This document shows positions 11,001-25,326 of a stretch of 64,000 bases of DNA, piece by piece; position 1 is the stretch's first letter; each line of letters opens with the position of its first letter. The translations under genes were made by a program, and so were the position numbers. The DNA comes from Arabidopsis thaliana (taxonomy: Eukaryota > Streptophyta > Magnoliopsida > Brassicales > Brassicaceae): NCBI RefSeq assembly GCF_000001735.4, contig NC_003070.9:25095971-25159970 (forward strand), read 5' to 3'. A model generated the notes under the pieces. That model ran no database searches and had not been told where the DNA came from. It saw nothing but the letters and a program-made list of their open reading frames with translations.

Positions 11001-14000
11001 CCTTCCAGCGGATGCTGCAAGGGCCTATCAGCAGAGTAAGTAATAAATCTCCATTGATTGTGGGAATAAAAGGCAGATCTCGAGATATAATAGCAGATGA
11101 AAATTCAAAACTGCTAGTAACATTTTGAACAAACGGCAGCAATCATGAGAAAACAAATAAATTGCCATGGTCCCATTTCAGATAGTTCATACTGCAGCAT
11201 GAAAAGTCCATAGAAAACCAAGATTTTAGTATGAAAAACTCATTGCTATTACCATGTTGCGGCATATCAACATCCATCGAGATGGGCGTGATGGGCATGT
11301 TGCATAAAGCAGGCGTATCAAGGTACTACGGATCAGGTTCCCAATCCTACAAGAGCACAACATCTCTAGGTCATCAATAAAGCAAGTTAATCAAAACCTT
11401 ACATAAGAAATTAACATTCCATAAAACAACAACATTTACTGAAAGAACAATTTCTTACTCAGAATCAGTTTCTTCATCCAACATCTGAAATAAGTTATCC
11501 TCTATTTGCTCATCAATGACAGAAACCTAAAACACACAAGAATGCGATAAATTCCGATGGTGCCATTAATTCTAAGACGATGAATCTGGAAATAAAATTT
11601 TGGGTCAAAGCATGCGGTTTACCGGGTCTTTCTCAACCAGATGCCGAAGAGTTGACACAGATAGACGCCTAATTATTGGCTGTTTTACAAAAAAATGTAA
11701 ATAGTTTTCATAAGGGGAAGCCCTTGAAGACTAACCTATGAAAAGAAGAGATAGCAAAAATGAAAAACCTGTCTTGATGCCAGCGTCATTAAAAGATTTT
11801 TTACATGTATATGTACTGAAACTGCTTGTGGAGCAAAAAGAATAAGCTGCTGGGTAAAACAGACGCTTCTGAAAATGTTTAGATTTACAATAAAAATTAA
11901 GCTTGATACAGGATAGAGATAATTCATATAGTAGTAACAATGGATTAAAATGATGGTGGCAAAGAGAAAAGCATTCACATACTCAAGTAGTGTTGGAATC
12001 TCTTGCCAGGAACTAATCTCTGCAATAACAGACTGCAAAAACTTTATTTTAGAATGAGAAAAACAGATGGCCTTACATACGAATGCATGCACCTTCCTTT
12101 ATTTAACCAACAAGGCCAGACATAGGATGCATAATTTACTGAAATGGAAGGTTGGAAGTTTTGCGGTAACAAAATTTCAAATGAGAAAACACCATTTTAC
12201 ATACTGCATGCATCTTACTTTTCTCAAAGACAAGGTTGGAAGGTCCAGAATAGTACCTTGCAGCGTGAAAACAGAATGCTGCCAGGAGAAAGCTCAGGGC
12301 CAAGGACAGCAACAATAGCATTAATAAGGCGTCCAATGCCTTGAGAAAGATCGATCCATCCACTTTCTTCAGTCAACAAAATGTCCAAGGCAAGTCCTAA
12401 TGCTGCCTAATAATGAATACAGAATGGGAATGATAACATGACACAATGGATGGAGATATCAAATCAAGCTGGGAAAATGAAGTTAGCAGTTATAACCATG
12501 CACCTATTGTAAGGCAGATAAACTTTCTTAAACATTAAAAAAGTTGCAGCTATTGAACTGCACCAGAGAATTTCTCTCTCTGTCAAGCATTAACAGATTC
12601 AGGTGATAACCAAGTAACTCATTTAGCCAATTTTAAAGATACGCAGAATTTCATTTTAGTTTGCCGAACTGGCAACCCGAACACCAAAATAAGATCCTTT
12701 AAAACGAAAAAGCAAAATATGAAAACTGTGCATTCAAAGATCTTAATGAACCACGAAATTGTTTACCTGAACATGAGATACGAATGATAAACCAGCAGCT
12801 TCAATGGTCAAAAGAAGCCCATGCAAGGCCCATATCTTAAGACCAAGAACAGAGGTTTTGGTCAAAGATGAGACTGAATTAACAGTAGCAGGTACTAAGG
12901 ACGACAATGCCATTCCTCCTGCACTGCACACCATGTACAAAATAAATTCAAAATATAACAAATCAACATGTCATAGTAGCCTTCAATATGTAAAATAATA
13001 CGTATCTGCGAAGATTGATAATATTTTAACTTAATTGTTGTTAAAGCATCACAACCAGACACATATTAGCCTACTTTTCAATTTTTATTGATATTCACAA
13101 CATATCAAACTAGTTAGAAGCCAACTCCACCTGTGATGAATGCAGCCAAGTGCAAGAGCAATTGATCCACCATAGTTTGGATCTGTAACTCCACTTAGGT
13201 CGCCAAGAAGAACTCTGGTCTATTTATCACCATGCAAAAACATATGTGAGAAATAAAGGAAATGTTTCACGTCCTATCACTATAAATAAATAAAAATATC
13301 TAGACCAAGAAAACCGGTACTGAATTTTTTCACATTTAGGAAACAAGTGAACAAAGCAAAAACAGAGACATGCTATACTTTAAAGTAGAGTCCATAAGCA
13401 TCCAATTCTAAGGAGCATAAAGAAAGTCACAAAAGGTTTTTACGTAGAGAATTGCATTGTGGACAGACCATTCTTGCTGTAAAGATGTCATTTCCAAGAC
13501 GAGCTAGAAGACCTAGACCCTCACATGCTGCTCTGCGTTGTGATGCACAAATGTCTCCCTCTGTTAGAATATTCTATAGCAACAGAAACATCAAAAAGTT
13601 ATATATAAGAAAACAAGTGAATCAATCTTGAGATTAGGTTCACTATTCTGAACTACCATCCTTATTGAAATAAAATACCTGAAAAATGGCTTGCCCTGAG
13701 CTTAGTACTTCTGTCGTTAGTTGCTGAGGACGTAGAGCATGCAAAGCCTGTAAAAATAAATTAAATATGAAGTTCTTAATGTAACAGAACCATATTATGT
13801 TCATTAACTACAAGCAAATGATCTGGATTCAGATACAGATGATTTATTCAGCACAGCAGTCATTACATTGCATAGGCATGGTAGCACAACCGTTCCATAC
13901 CCAGAGAATAGAGCTTGGTTCATTCTTCAATGAAACAAAACTTATCCGCTCTATATATAGACCAAAAATGCGTATGATCCTTTATATAATGTCATGTTAT

Positions 14001-17000
14001 ATGTAAATTTTATAGGTTTCCAACACCACCTGAGTTCAGCCCTCAGTACACTTCTACACGAGGTAGACACCATGTTCGTACCTTTACCATACTGCTATCT
14101 TGACCGATTTTTTCAATACAGTTTGTTAACAAGCAAAAAAACTTGTATACAAGTATTGGAAGCACCTTTAAACCGGCAAGAAGTCCCGCACAAATGTTAG
14201 TCAAGCTGGCTGTACGCCATTGTTGCTTTTTTCCGGCTTTCAAACACTGTTGTATGACCGAAAGAAGTGAGAGCATCCCTTGGCTATCCTGCGAAGCAAA
14301 TGTTACAATCACTTCAGACTATCAAAATAGCAAATGTCATAGCAAACAAGGACCTATCTTGACATATAGTAATTACAAACCTGAGAAGCAAACATGATAC
14401 CAAAGCAGAGAACCATCTGATTCACCAATGTCTTTTTCACAGTCTCTGGCTTCATGATTACGGAAATTTTGCATAAGAGTTGAGCATAAATAACAAAGAC
14501 AAGCCGGTAGCCAAATAAAAAACCAGCACAACCACTAAAACCAAATTTCACCAAAAAGCCATTGGGCTTACCAAAGGAAAACTAGAAACTTTACTTTCCC
14601 ATACACTTGGTGCTAGACCATCTTCCCCACCTTGAAAATAGCGAAGTTCATCTTCAAACCAATCCCTGGATAAAAATTCATAAAAAGTTACATCTCCCTG
14701 GGGAGGACTAGGTTTCTGCGGCATGATCCGGAATACGTGAGGATACAAATGCAGAAAAATTCCTTAAGGAATGCAAACCAGTATATACAGATGAACATAT
14801 AGTCACCTGCCAGGAATCCAAGGACCAAGCCATGCATCTCTTTTGTCAAGGAGCGACTTCAAGCACGAGCTTTCCTCGAATCCGGAAGGATCCCTTTCAA
14901 TTAAACAAACATGAAAGAATGACTACTTCAGTGATTAACAACGAGATTTATCAGGCCATGTCCTTATCATTCATTTATGACAACTTCAGTGATTAACAAA
15001 GAGATTTTAGAAAAACAAGCAGTTAGGGATGAATATTGTTACCTATATGGTGTGGTGCATAGCTGAATAATTTGCTGATGCTCACTTTTATAGGCCAAGG
15101 GATCTGGGATGGATTGATAAGCTATCAATATTCTTATGATGAGTATGTCGACCAAAGTTTTGACATCAGAAAACCGTTTGTTGGCCATTGTCGATACACA
15201 AGACAAAGCGCTGTTTGGAATAAGATGCTGTCAACTCACTCATCATACAGGTAAAGGATATGAAACTTATTCTCAAATGGAAGTAGCCAAATTATTAAAA
15301 TGGCAATCACATGAAGACAAAAAACTGTAGGAAGCATCAGTAATGTTGTACCTACGGAGGTTTGCCAGTACGGGTTGAAGTAGAATACCATCATTACAAG
15401 ATACAAAACGTCGCACAAAAGCTGTGAGTGCATCAATTGCGGCGGACCACACACTACAACAAGGAGAAGACTGATCATGTACTTGTTATCAAGAACAAAA
15501 AAGTGGAGTCATCACTTTTATTGCTCTTGGACCTGAAGTAATCAGGGAGAAGTGAGGACTTAGCCCTCTCAAACCAGCCACTAATGTGTACAAAATAAAC
15601 TACGACCGAGTTTGGAGACTAGTATATGCGAGAATTATGCTAAAAGCGTGTGCATTGTTTAGATAAACATGGTTTGCTTCCAGGAGCTAAATTAAAATAT
15701 ACAACATAGGGCAAGAATATTCAGACCTTGGCATTTCAATAAAAGCTTAATGCATCACGGGCCAGTTACCTTAACATAGATTTTAATTCTGCCTGTTGTT
15801 TGATCAAGTGTTCTGGGTTTCCAGCAAAGACGTCAGTCCACAAGATTAATATATCAAAATCTTGGTCTCCAAACTCCTATATAATCAAACAGGATTGCAT
15901 AAGAAATTGAATGCTCCAAACACAGCAGTTAAAGACATAAGGATTATATTACCTCCTTTGGCATAGAATTTAATAGCGATGATAACAATAACCATCCAGC
16001 TTCCTTTTCACTTGAGGCAACTGTAACATTTCTCCTTGATTCTGTTAGCATCTTCTTTGAAACTTCAAGCACCGACCTTGGCAATCTGTGAACAAAACAT
16101 TACAAGAAAAGTATTGCAACTGATTAATGGAAGTTCTGTATTGGCTATTCTACAAAAGTCATGGCAGATTGAGAACTACTCTGACTATCTAGCACAAAAT
16201 ATATCCTCTGTAATTTTCATAGTACGTAAAAGGTGTATTGGCCATGAGCTAGTTTGATTAGGTAAGGAGCAAATGACAAACTCCCAGAAACTATTGAAAG
16301 TACTACGAGTTTGAAGGTTCATCTAATTGACTAAGGTAATGAGAAAGGTAGTAATTTACAAGATTAATGGGAAGATTAGAAATCTCACAAAGATAATAAT
16401 AACTATGCAGCCTAAATGTAAGAACCAAATGCCCAGTAACTAATTTGTTGAAACTAGCATTAACGTTAAGTTTGAATGCTGAAACAGTGAATAAAGATGT
16501 GATCATGGGGAGTTACGAAGACTATTACCTAGCAGGGTAACCAAGTGAGAGTCCAGGCGAAATGGAGACTAGAGCTGCCAAAGTTGCTGCTTGCCCATGT
16601 AAAGAAGCAAGATCAGTTTTCAATTTGTCTCCCTACAGAAAATGACAATGGCAAAGTCATTCCCCGTCATCAAGTTGCTCCAGCTTACAATAGAGACTGT
16701 CTATTTATAGAGACTTAAAGATGAAGAACTTCAATTAGATGAAGGCCAAGGACGTCATAAGCATATGAAGGGAAACTATGATGTCTTTCATGATATATTG
16801 ATATTCAATTTCACCATATTAATTATTAGTAATAGACTTTCTTGTTCTGCATTTGGATCAGAATGTCACTTCACATCTTCATTAATATTCGGATCAGACT
16901 TTCTCGTTTTGTTGCCACACTCTCATACAATACTAAGATATGCCAGATCATCTAATACCCAAAATCTCTTGCTTACTTCTGACAGAATATTTAGTAGAAA

Positions 17001-20000
17001 TACATATTACAAATGCAGCAGACCGTGCATGCATGTGTAATTAAATATACAATTAAAATACATTTCAAACTTAAAAGAAACTTAAATAAAAATAAATGGC
17101 ATATCATCTTACTAAAGAAGAAAACCAAACTCAGTTGACATAAATTGAAAGTCATAGTATTACCTTTTCAAAGGATAAACTTTCCCGTAGAGCATTAAGA
17201 GTTGTTACAGCAAAAGATGTCAACCCACCAACGCAGGTAGGATCAACCTCAGCCAAAGCACGTAAAGTTAAAGCGGCCTCAACACGTACCTAAAAAACAA
17301 GTTTAAGTTTGTAAATATGCATTTACAATTACCATCGGGTTGTCATTTGACCCAATGTACCCAGACATTCATGTTAGCATGACACCTAAAACTAATAAAC
17401 ACTGCATAAAACCGAATTTGTTTCAATATATCAAGCTACTAAATTCAGAAAATCAATCAGAAAATACTGTGATGACGGCCTCTTCCAACCCTCTATTTCT
17501 ATGCATAAAGGTCTTATTTACGTACCTATAGATTACTGTGATAGCGGTTTATTCCAACCCTCTATTTCTATTCATAAAGATGTTGTTTGCCTAGCTTTTA
17601 AAGCAGATGAAACAATTTGACATCCAGTAGTAGGAAGAAATTCAAACAAACATATCTTTCTGTGAAATTACTAGACAAAAAAACACGTAATAATAATATC
17701 TATATGCTGAAAAGAAATAGAATTCTCTGATAAATGCTGCCAAGAAAAGTAAAAGGGATGAAAAGGACTCGTGTTGAGAGCAACTGTCAAACAATACATG
17801 TGAAAGCTTACAAGGTCCAAAAAATGTGACAATGCAGCACCCACTGTATCATCGAAAAATTCCTTGAATTCATGGGGAACCTGCAAGCAAGCAAGAAAAA
17901 ATCGAGCTTAAAATTTTCTTTAGGGAGTTAAAGAAAACAGAAGTTTCATGACATAAATTAATCAGAAGAGTTTACGCCAGTAGGGCCTCACCTCTCCCAG
18001 TGTTTTCAACGTGTATGACAAAGCCCGCAAAGCAACTATTTTCATTGATGGACTGGCATTTGAAGACTGAAGCTGCAATAGTTTCAGGAAAAAAAAAAAC
18101 GTAACTTACTTGATTATGATGTAGAAACATTAATTAAAATATTTAAATATGTAGCTCTGACTTGCAAACCTGCTTTCCGAGAAAAACGGAAAAGCTTCTC
18201 TGGCTTGGTTCCATCATTTGATCAATTACGCCAACCCGTAGGATGTAAAGAACACATGCCTTCAAAAGTGAGAATATAGATTAAGGAATTTGATCAGCAG
18301 AACATCACTAATGTTTTCATAACAGTTAGCAATGTCTCCTCTCTTTTTATAAGCTATGCAGAGAATTGATATGAATGATTCCCAACGCAGCAATAGAGGT
18401 GCAAGGCGAAATTTTGAAAGACAGAAGTATGTAAGAAAAACTTATGCACGACCAAATGAAAAGGTTGGGGGAGGCATTGCAAGAAAATGAAAGAAGCATG
18501 ACTTACCAGTGCATGGGCATCAATTGAGGAGTCACCCCGCAGCATGTCCATGATGGGCAAAGAATAGTCTTGAAGCTCACTATCTGAATCCAAATACCTT
18601 ATCCTAATGGCCTGCAAAATTTAGTTCACTTTGTAAGTTTACAAGGCCATGATGCCGTATTGGAGATATGCGTGTATAAAAAAAAAGTGAAGATAGTCAC
18701 AAGACTTGACGAAAAGATTCACTACTAGAAAAAAATGCAGGTCTTTTATGATATGGCAATATAGGAAATATGCAGATATAACCCTTGATAACAACTGGTG
18801 TGATTTCCTAACAATGCTCATAAAATATGTAATTGATAATAAGTCTCAATGTCAAGTCTGACATGCAATATCTAATCAACGAACAAGGAAAAAAATAAAA
18901 AAAATCTCGTTTGTTTACCTGTAAAAAGAACACCCATGACAGAGCCAAACCAAACCGTGTATTCTTTGCCCGAGATCCAACCGCTGCGATTTTAGTATTA
19001 TTTTTTTTATAACAGAAACAAAAATTAGTGCTTCGCACAAAGAAAAACGAAAAAAATCTACTACAAACTTTGTAGCAAAAATTTATATCTATCCCAAGTC
19101 TGAAGAGTTAATGAACCAAAAATTTTCGCACAGAGATCTTGCCAAAAACCAATCTTTCAAGAGGCCGTAACAATATGCTAATTTCTAGTGGCGATATGAA
19201 ATTACTGTAAAAGAACAAATCAGGTACGTTTTGCTTTTACTATGTGAGCCATTATAACTGCTTTCTTATTTTTACTGTGCACGCCTCTATATAGTGGCTA
19301 GGGACTAAAAAGGTTCTCCCACAATTTCAAAGGCTAAATAGAAAAAGTATAAAACGGGTGGCAACAACATGATTGCATTTATAATGTCATCATATTGCCA
19401 TAATGGCTTGCAATTCTGTCTTCAATAGCTCATAAGTCATAACACTACCTTTTGTGAAGGGTAAAATCAGATGCCTCTGCAGACCACCTTCCAGTTTCTT
19501 TGCTGGTGGAAATGGACCTTTACCTCTAGGTTGGACCTAGCAAACAAAAACCAAATTCCATAACCACAAAATTATGAAGACAAGGACGCAAATTACTAGT
19601 AAAATAAGCCTACATGCGCTTCAGGATGCATTCCTAGTGCAAGCAATGAGCCCAAAGCCTCTGCAAATGCATCACGGACCGATGATTCTGAATCTTCAAT
19701 ACCCTACGTTAACAGAGGTATGTATATATTCAGAGATAGACATCAGCCCACCAAGAAATTGAAAGAAGAGCGATTTAAAAACATACAGGTTTCACTAACT
19801 TACCTTGACACAGTAAGAGGCTAAAGTATCAAATTCGCTAGTACCAAGACCAGGTCCTCCAATGTTAGAAAAGGCCTTCAAACAACGAGCAGCAGCAATT
19901 CTCACAACGAATGATTTATCCAAAGTGGAAAATCTAGTGATGAGACGGTATGCTTCTGAGTATGCAGTGGCAGCAGCTGTACCACCGCAGCCTTCCAAAG

Positions 20001-21402
20001 CATTGTGAAGCAAGATAAAGGCTTCTTGTCGCACAAAATCCTGAAAACAAGGGAAATGACGCAGAATTAAATCAGTATTACAGGTCAGTTCTTCACAGAA
20101 TTCTAGAAAATTATGACTGGGTGGAATTAAATTAACCACTGAAACAGCAGATTCAGAGACTAGGAAAAGTAAATTGGTTTATACCAAACTATATCAACCA
20201 TAGATATTAGGACACAGTAACAATGGTTGCAGAGCTTCAATGCCCCATACCTATTTGATATTTTCACAGTGTATAGTTCTTTCTAAATAGCCCAACAGGG
20301 CAAATGATAAAAAGACATGATCTACTGAGGTCGATTAAACCAATCAAATTTACTGTTCCACATGACAGAAAGAACTTAAATGTAACGTGAACTGTGATAC
20401 CTCGTTAAACTTCACTAATTTTGTTACAATAGATGTTGTTTCGAACAAGCCAGAAGTAATTTTTTTCCCAAAATGACGATACAGCTCCCCCAAGCATTGG
20501 GCAGCACCTAAAAAAAGAATTGCATCTATTAACTTAGGAGCACAAATAAACATAGAAAAACTTCCACATGGTTGAACATTATGAAATGTATAGATGCTTG
20601 ATATGCTCGATAGAATGCATACCAAACAGCAAAACAAAACTACAGCCTACCTGCAACTCGTTGAGGATCACTCCGCTTTCCATCCGAAAGAAACCCTTGT
20701 AAACTGCTAGCTCTAGAGTATATCGAAATACTATCACCATTTGATATAATTTTAGCCATAGCCACTGACGCAAGATGACGCACTGGTCTTCGAGCACCAA
20801 GAGTAACCAAAGAATACAAGGCATCTTCGCATTTTCTTTGCGTTACTAACAAAGACTCCTGATAGACATGATCGTTGAGAAATCCAAGTATCACAAAAAT
20901 GTCAAAAATATACAAAATTTACAGCAGAAAGGTACTTGAATGTAATGTTCCTAGTTAGAATTTCATCTTCACAGTTTTCTAATGAAAATTGCATAACGAA
21001 TACGGACAATCTAGAACAAATTCGTGAAGCGATGCTAAATTAATAACAGAGCAATGGCCTGTGAAAGTAAGAAGTCTACTAGTTGATCAATGTTTATGAA
21101 TAACAAAGATTCATCATCGTTGTTCCAGAGATAGTTCTTCGAATTTTCAGATACAAAAATGACGACATTGACGATTATATCGAGATTTTAAAGCGAAACG
21201 GATAAATAATAAGAAGGATCAACAAAGGAAAGAGGACCTTGGGCTCTTCATCGATGGCGGAAATAAGATCAGAAAGGATCTCGAAACAGAGGAGAGGGTC
21301 AGGGTTTTTCTGTGAAGCAGAAGCAACAATCGACTCAAGCTGGGCGACGAGAACGCCGAATCGCGACAGAGGAACGTTGTCGCTTGCAATATTCTTCGTC
21401 AT
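5046..21402 (-). CDS. SWEETIE: SWEETIE, giant HEAT-repeat protein (HEATR5/Laa1-like), dozens of exons
   Basis: Exon 1 is 21402-21238 (MTKNIASDNVPLSRFGVL..), joined to exon 2 at 20858-20651 (ESLLVTQRKCEDALYSL..). Many short exons follow with HEAT-like helical pairs, e.g. 20040-19800 (DFVRQEAFILLHNALEGCGG), 9235-8790, 7160-6815 and 6463-6300. The last exon is 5882-5046. The family protein is about 2,200 residues. It is known from Arabidopsis sweetie mutants, which show altered sugar, trehalose and starch metabolism, and is related to HEATR5/Laa1, which assist AP-1 clathrin adaptors. The C-terminal 270 residues are low-complexity and acidic: an E/D run followed by WDTFQSFP, then repeated REDS.DKSKEV.EE segments. 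I read exon borders by eye, so internal exons are approximate. I recognise the gene by N-terminus, C-terminus and position. Confidence 0.9.
5598..5700 (-). other. Acidic run and WxxF motif in the SWEETIE tail
   Basis: The codons encode seven Glu then six Asp, immediately followed by WDTFQSFP. Acidic WxxF-type motifs are known adaptor-ear ligands in clathrin accessory proteins; applying that here is inference, supported by the protein's similarity to HEATR5/Laa1. Confidence 0.5.
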
Positions 21403-21700
21403 TAGCAGTGGAGAAACATAGAACGAAGCAAGCCCAGAGTTGAGGAGGAAAATGAAAGACTAGTGTGAGAGAAAGAAAGAGTCGGAAAATTTTGATTTCA
21501 GTCAGATCTATTGGGGGGGTCGGAGGAAAAAAGCCGGATTTTGTTTCCGGGTCGGGTAAAAACTAAAAAACTATGGTAAATCAAAAATTGTTTAGCTGTT
21601 TATTTTGTAGCTCTTTTTTATCGGCCCAATATGTTTTAAAGCCCAAATAGGCAAATATTCGGTACATAAGAAGGCTCGAAAGAAGGCCCACTAATTGCAA
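21403..21700 (-). promoter_or_regulatory. SWEETIE promoter with site II motifs
   Basis: Upstream of the SWEETIE start are GGCCCAAT at 21623-21630, GCCCAAAT at about 21641 and GGCCCA at 21685-21690. GGCCCA-type site II/UP1 motifs are common in promoters of growth-related plant housekeeping genes. No clear TATA box is seen near the presumed start of transcription, in keeping with that class. Confidence 0.5.
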
Positions 21701-23369
21701 ACATTACAATGAATTGCAAAAGATGTTACAATTTTTGTGTTTAGCTGTTATTAGTGTTAAGTCTAATGGAGTTAACATATTTTTAATTTATCCATAAAAT
21801 ATTTATTGAAATAAAAAATGATATTAAAAAAAATTAACCACAAAGCTTGTTTTTTTCTACGCAGAAAACATAATATTTTTGTTTTTAATGTGATGTTGAC
21901 CACATGTCATTATATATAATTGATACATGTGAGCTTGCAATGCATTTAAATTTAACTAATGTAGTTGGTTGGCTAGCTACAAATAATTTAAGGATTAGTT
22001 TGAAGGATTTTAAATTTGGATAAATTTAAGTGAATTTTAGGAAGATTATGAATTTTAAAGTTTTTTCAATAATAATAACCTAAGAATAATATAATAAATT
22101 ATCATTGGCTGACATTTATTTTTGTTAAATTTTTGGATCATTTTGGATTGTTCCGTTACGTGTGCTTGCCAATCTAACCAAAACAATCGTCATACGTCAC
22201 CATACTTCATTGTCCCATCGTCACTTCCGTAGATACTAAAGTTCCACAAATAATTCATTTAAGTAAAGTAGGAAAATAAATTGCTCTTTTTATTGAAATC
22301 TTAATCAAAAGCTATTGACTGGCTTTAATCTGCTTAAAGAACAAACTATAGAGCTTTTTGTATGAAACTGCGGATCATTTTTTCCGGTTAAGATCTCTCT
22401 AGTTATATGAAGGGTTAGTTGGTTGATATATCATATTTGCTCCACATAGTGATAGTCTGACCCGCCGCATTTTGCACTGCAAACGGTATAGAGATGATAT
22501 CACCTTACATCTCGGGATTCACTAGTTTACTTATAGGGAGATAAAGACAAAGATGGTAGGTGAAAACTACTCGAGTGCATAATACATGCACAAGTCGATG
22601 AATCTGAATATGATCCGGATTTGTCTAATTAAACCCAATATACTAAGCCAACGTGGTACAACTCTTTCTTTAACGAGAAGGGGATCCAAACTTTCACTTA
22701 GTTACTAGTTCATGATTATTCTAGAGAGCATAAACACCTTTCTTTATCTTCGCTCGCAAAACCTCCTTTAGTTTTCACTCATACGTACTTCCGACCTATT
22801 TCGGTCACATCCAAAGACCACTTCTAGGTCACGCCTTCGTCTACTTAACACTTTCATTTTTACTTATTTCACCTTATATGCCTCTTAACTTAACATATAC
22901 ATCGTTGACCATCCTTCATCGGCATGGAGTGACTATACCTCCTCTTCTTTATGTTATCCGACATTTTCCATTCTACTCTCTCATCTACTCACCTAATAGT
23001 CTTTCACTTTATTATTTTTCTATTTCTAACTTAAGAGTTTAAGAGCCACTCTATATCGTGTTTTATTTGTTATATTTACAGGAGACCTTGCCCCCCAATA
23101 ATCAATTCAAGATAACAAATTTACTAAAAAACAATCATATATGATAATCCGGATAAACGTTTGTAGTAAACTTATACTATTAAATAGAGTATTACATCAT
23201 TTTAGATTATTGGCGAGTATAATCTCAACACGTTAAGTTCTTGGTTTGTATATGGTAGTACACTTTCTCATAAATCTATATTTTTATGAATAAACAAGTG
23301 TGGTTTGACTTTGTATGCAAAATTGCAAACCAATTATGAGTCGTGTCTCTAAGGAAAAAACAGTAGAAA
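21701..23369. other. AT-rich intergenic sequence
   Basis: No reading frame resembling a protein. From about 22290 to 23080 the base composition is more mixed, and a small dyad (tttgcac..gcaaa) lies near 22475. It may be degraded mobile DNA, but I see no ends or target duplications. Confidence 0.45.
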
Positions 23370-23370
23370 A

Positions 23371-23393
23371 TTATATATATATATATATATATA
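23371..23393. repeat. (TA)n microsatellite, likely TATA region of small gene copy A
   Basis: About 11 TA units, ending roughly 95 bp upstream of the start codon at 23488. Copies B and C have a TATATA stretch at a similar distance, so this run probably serves as, or grew from, the TATA box. Confidence 0.7.
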
Positions 23394-23487
23394 GGAAGAT
23401 CGAGCATCATCTTCAAAACAAAACCAAGCTTCTTATCATTAACGAATCTACTCTTCTCACAATTCCTTGTTTAGTTATTTCTCAACT

Positions 23488-23829
23488 ATGGATTCTTCCT
23501 CTGGTGCACCAGGTGTGTATATATATAGGAGTTTTGGTTATTTGAGATTCATGTAATTAACTAATTTAACCTTGAAGGAAATTAACATATCTTGTACTCC
23601 TCATTCAGTTCGTGGGTATCCGGCCCAGCAAGGCTACGCCAAAACGGTATAGAAATAATCAGTCATTAACTGTAAAGATCCTGATTTAAAGAAAAATCAT
23701 TCTAATTTCTTGATTAATTTTCTTCATCAGATTAGGACCAGCAATATAAAAGGGACAAAAGAACAAGAGGGCGATAAATCAAACACGGAAGGTTCGAAGA
23801 AAAAAAAGATACCAATCACCAAAACGTGA
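23488..23829 (+). CDS. Small basic peptide gene, copy A (53 aa, three exons)
   Basis: Exons are 23488-23512, 23609-23646 and 23731-23829, all with GT..AG borders and intron phases 1 and 0. The peptide begins MDSSSGAP, continues VRGYPAQQGYAKT, and ends with IRTSNIKGTKEQEGDK plus a lysine-rich tail (KKKKIPITKT). There is no signal peptide or membrane segment. The same exon layout, first residues (MDSS) and the SN(I/L)KGT core recur in copy B (25327) and on the other strand in copy C (29265). About 85 bp of leader sequence before the ATG is almost identical to copy B. Function unknown. Conservation of splice phase and peptide core across three copies is the main argument for coding. Confidence 0.6.
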
Positions 23830-25230
23830 GAAAGTCGAAAGATGAGGATGCATGTTTTCTTATGTGGTTATTGTGGATTTTCCAAAGTACCCTTTGTATA
23901 ATATTGAATAATTTGAATCTACGTTGGAAGAATCTTTCTTCCTCTAATCTTTTCTGGATCATATTTTTACTTATTTTCTGCAACTTTTGTACCAAGTATT
24001 TATTGTAACTTTCCATATGTTCTCCTATTTTCTTAATGCTCTTCCTTTCTCTATCTTCCATTCCCCCAAAACTTTTATAATATTACAAATTTTCTATTAA
24101 AAAAAAAACAATTTCCACAAAAAAGTTCTTACTCTTTCATTTTTTTTTTTCGGATCTAGAGAGTCCAATTTAATTTCTTATTGTCTTGACGTGTAGCACT
24201 CCATTTGTACCTTTATCTAAAGATGAACATACGGTATATTTAATTATCTTATTAATATTAAAGATCACAAAAATTACTTTAGGAGATTATGGTTGTTGCC
24301 TATTGGCATCGCGGTAATAAACAATACTAGTATAATAGTAACATGAGCAATTAGCCTCTAAATAACATTAGTTAAGTTCACTAGCTACTTTCTTTCTTAT
24401 TTTAGTTAATACGAAGTTGCCTATGTTGACTAACTTTTAATTATTTTAGTTAATACGAAGTTGCCTATGTCGTCTTTGTTAAGGAAGATGGTTTCCAGTA
24501 CATATACTATAAAATTTTGTGATGATACAAAATTTAATATTTGTTAGTACTATCTATAGCAAAATTTTGTACGTGATAGTATAAATTACATAAGCGGAAA
24601 ATTGTACTATTTTTTGGCAACACCTTTCGTAACTAAAATGGTTCAAAATTTAAAGCGGATATACAAAATTTACTTGAAATTAAAATGTATAACTAAACGA
24701 GAAAAATAAGAAAAACAAATTGCTTATTGCTCACGAACTCCGTTAGTAGACAACATACATCTTCACCGATTCAGAACAGTTTGTGGCAAATGCTATTGTC
24801 ATCTTTTGTTGATCGATCAGACAGTATATAACTGATCAAATGAGTGCAGTCTAATTCAGATTATATCGGAGAGAGGCTTCTTCGTTTGTTTTGAGCTTCT
24901 ATAATGGATCACATATCTTCAAAGCAAAACCATTTCAAACATGCAAATAAGTTTGTGTTTTTTTTCCAAGAGGCATCTACTAGCATATATATAGAAACAT
25001 TATATGCTCTAATTAGTTATTTCGTTGTTTGCTTCGCAGTTCAATCCGAACTAAAACCAAAAATATCAATTTGGTCAGTTTGGTTTGTTCTGGTTTTACC
25101 TAATGCTGAGGGCTACTGGCTAGGTACACTTCCTCAAAAATTTCTATTTTATGAATTAAAAAGTATGGACTGTATGGTTGACCAAATCAGAGGCTTCTGT
25201 GAGGGAAAAAATAATCACATAATTAATATC
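23830..25230. other. Spacer between small genes A and B
   Basis: The first 150 bp (3' UTR of copy A) match the same position after copy B (gatgcatgttttctt, then ttattgtggatt). The rest is AT-rich with one 30-bp direct duplication at 24397-24470. No gene recognised. Confidence 0.5.
24397..24470. repeat. 30-bp direct duplication, 44-bp period
   Basis: The segment at 24397-24426 recurs without mismatch at 24441-24470 (core agttaatacgaagttgccta), with 14 bp between copies. It looks like a local slippage or repair duplication. Confidence 0.85.
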
Positions 25231-25239
25231 TATATATAT
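25231..25239 (+). promoter_or_regulatory. TATA box of small gene copy B
   Basis: tatatatat lies about 90 bp before the ATG at 25327, aligned with the TA run ahead of copy A. Confidence 0.5.
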
Positions 25240-25326
25240 GGTAACAGCATCATAAAACAAAACCAAGTTTCTTATCATTAACGAATCTACTCTTCTCACA
25301 ATTCCTTGTTTAGTTATTTCTCAACT

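Noticed and set aside
23816-24061. 81-codon minus-strand frame opposite the 3' end of small gene A
   Set aside because: It overlaps UTR and AT-rich spacer. No counterpart in copy B's flank and no recognisable domain.
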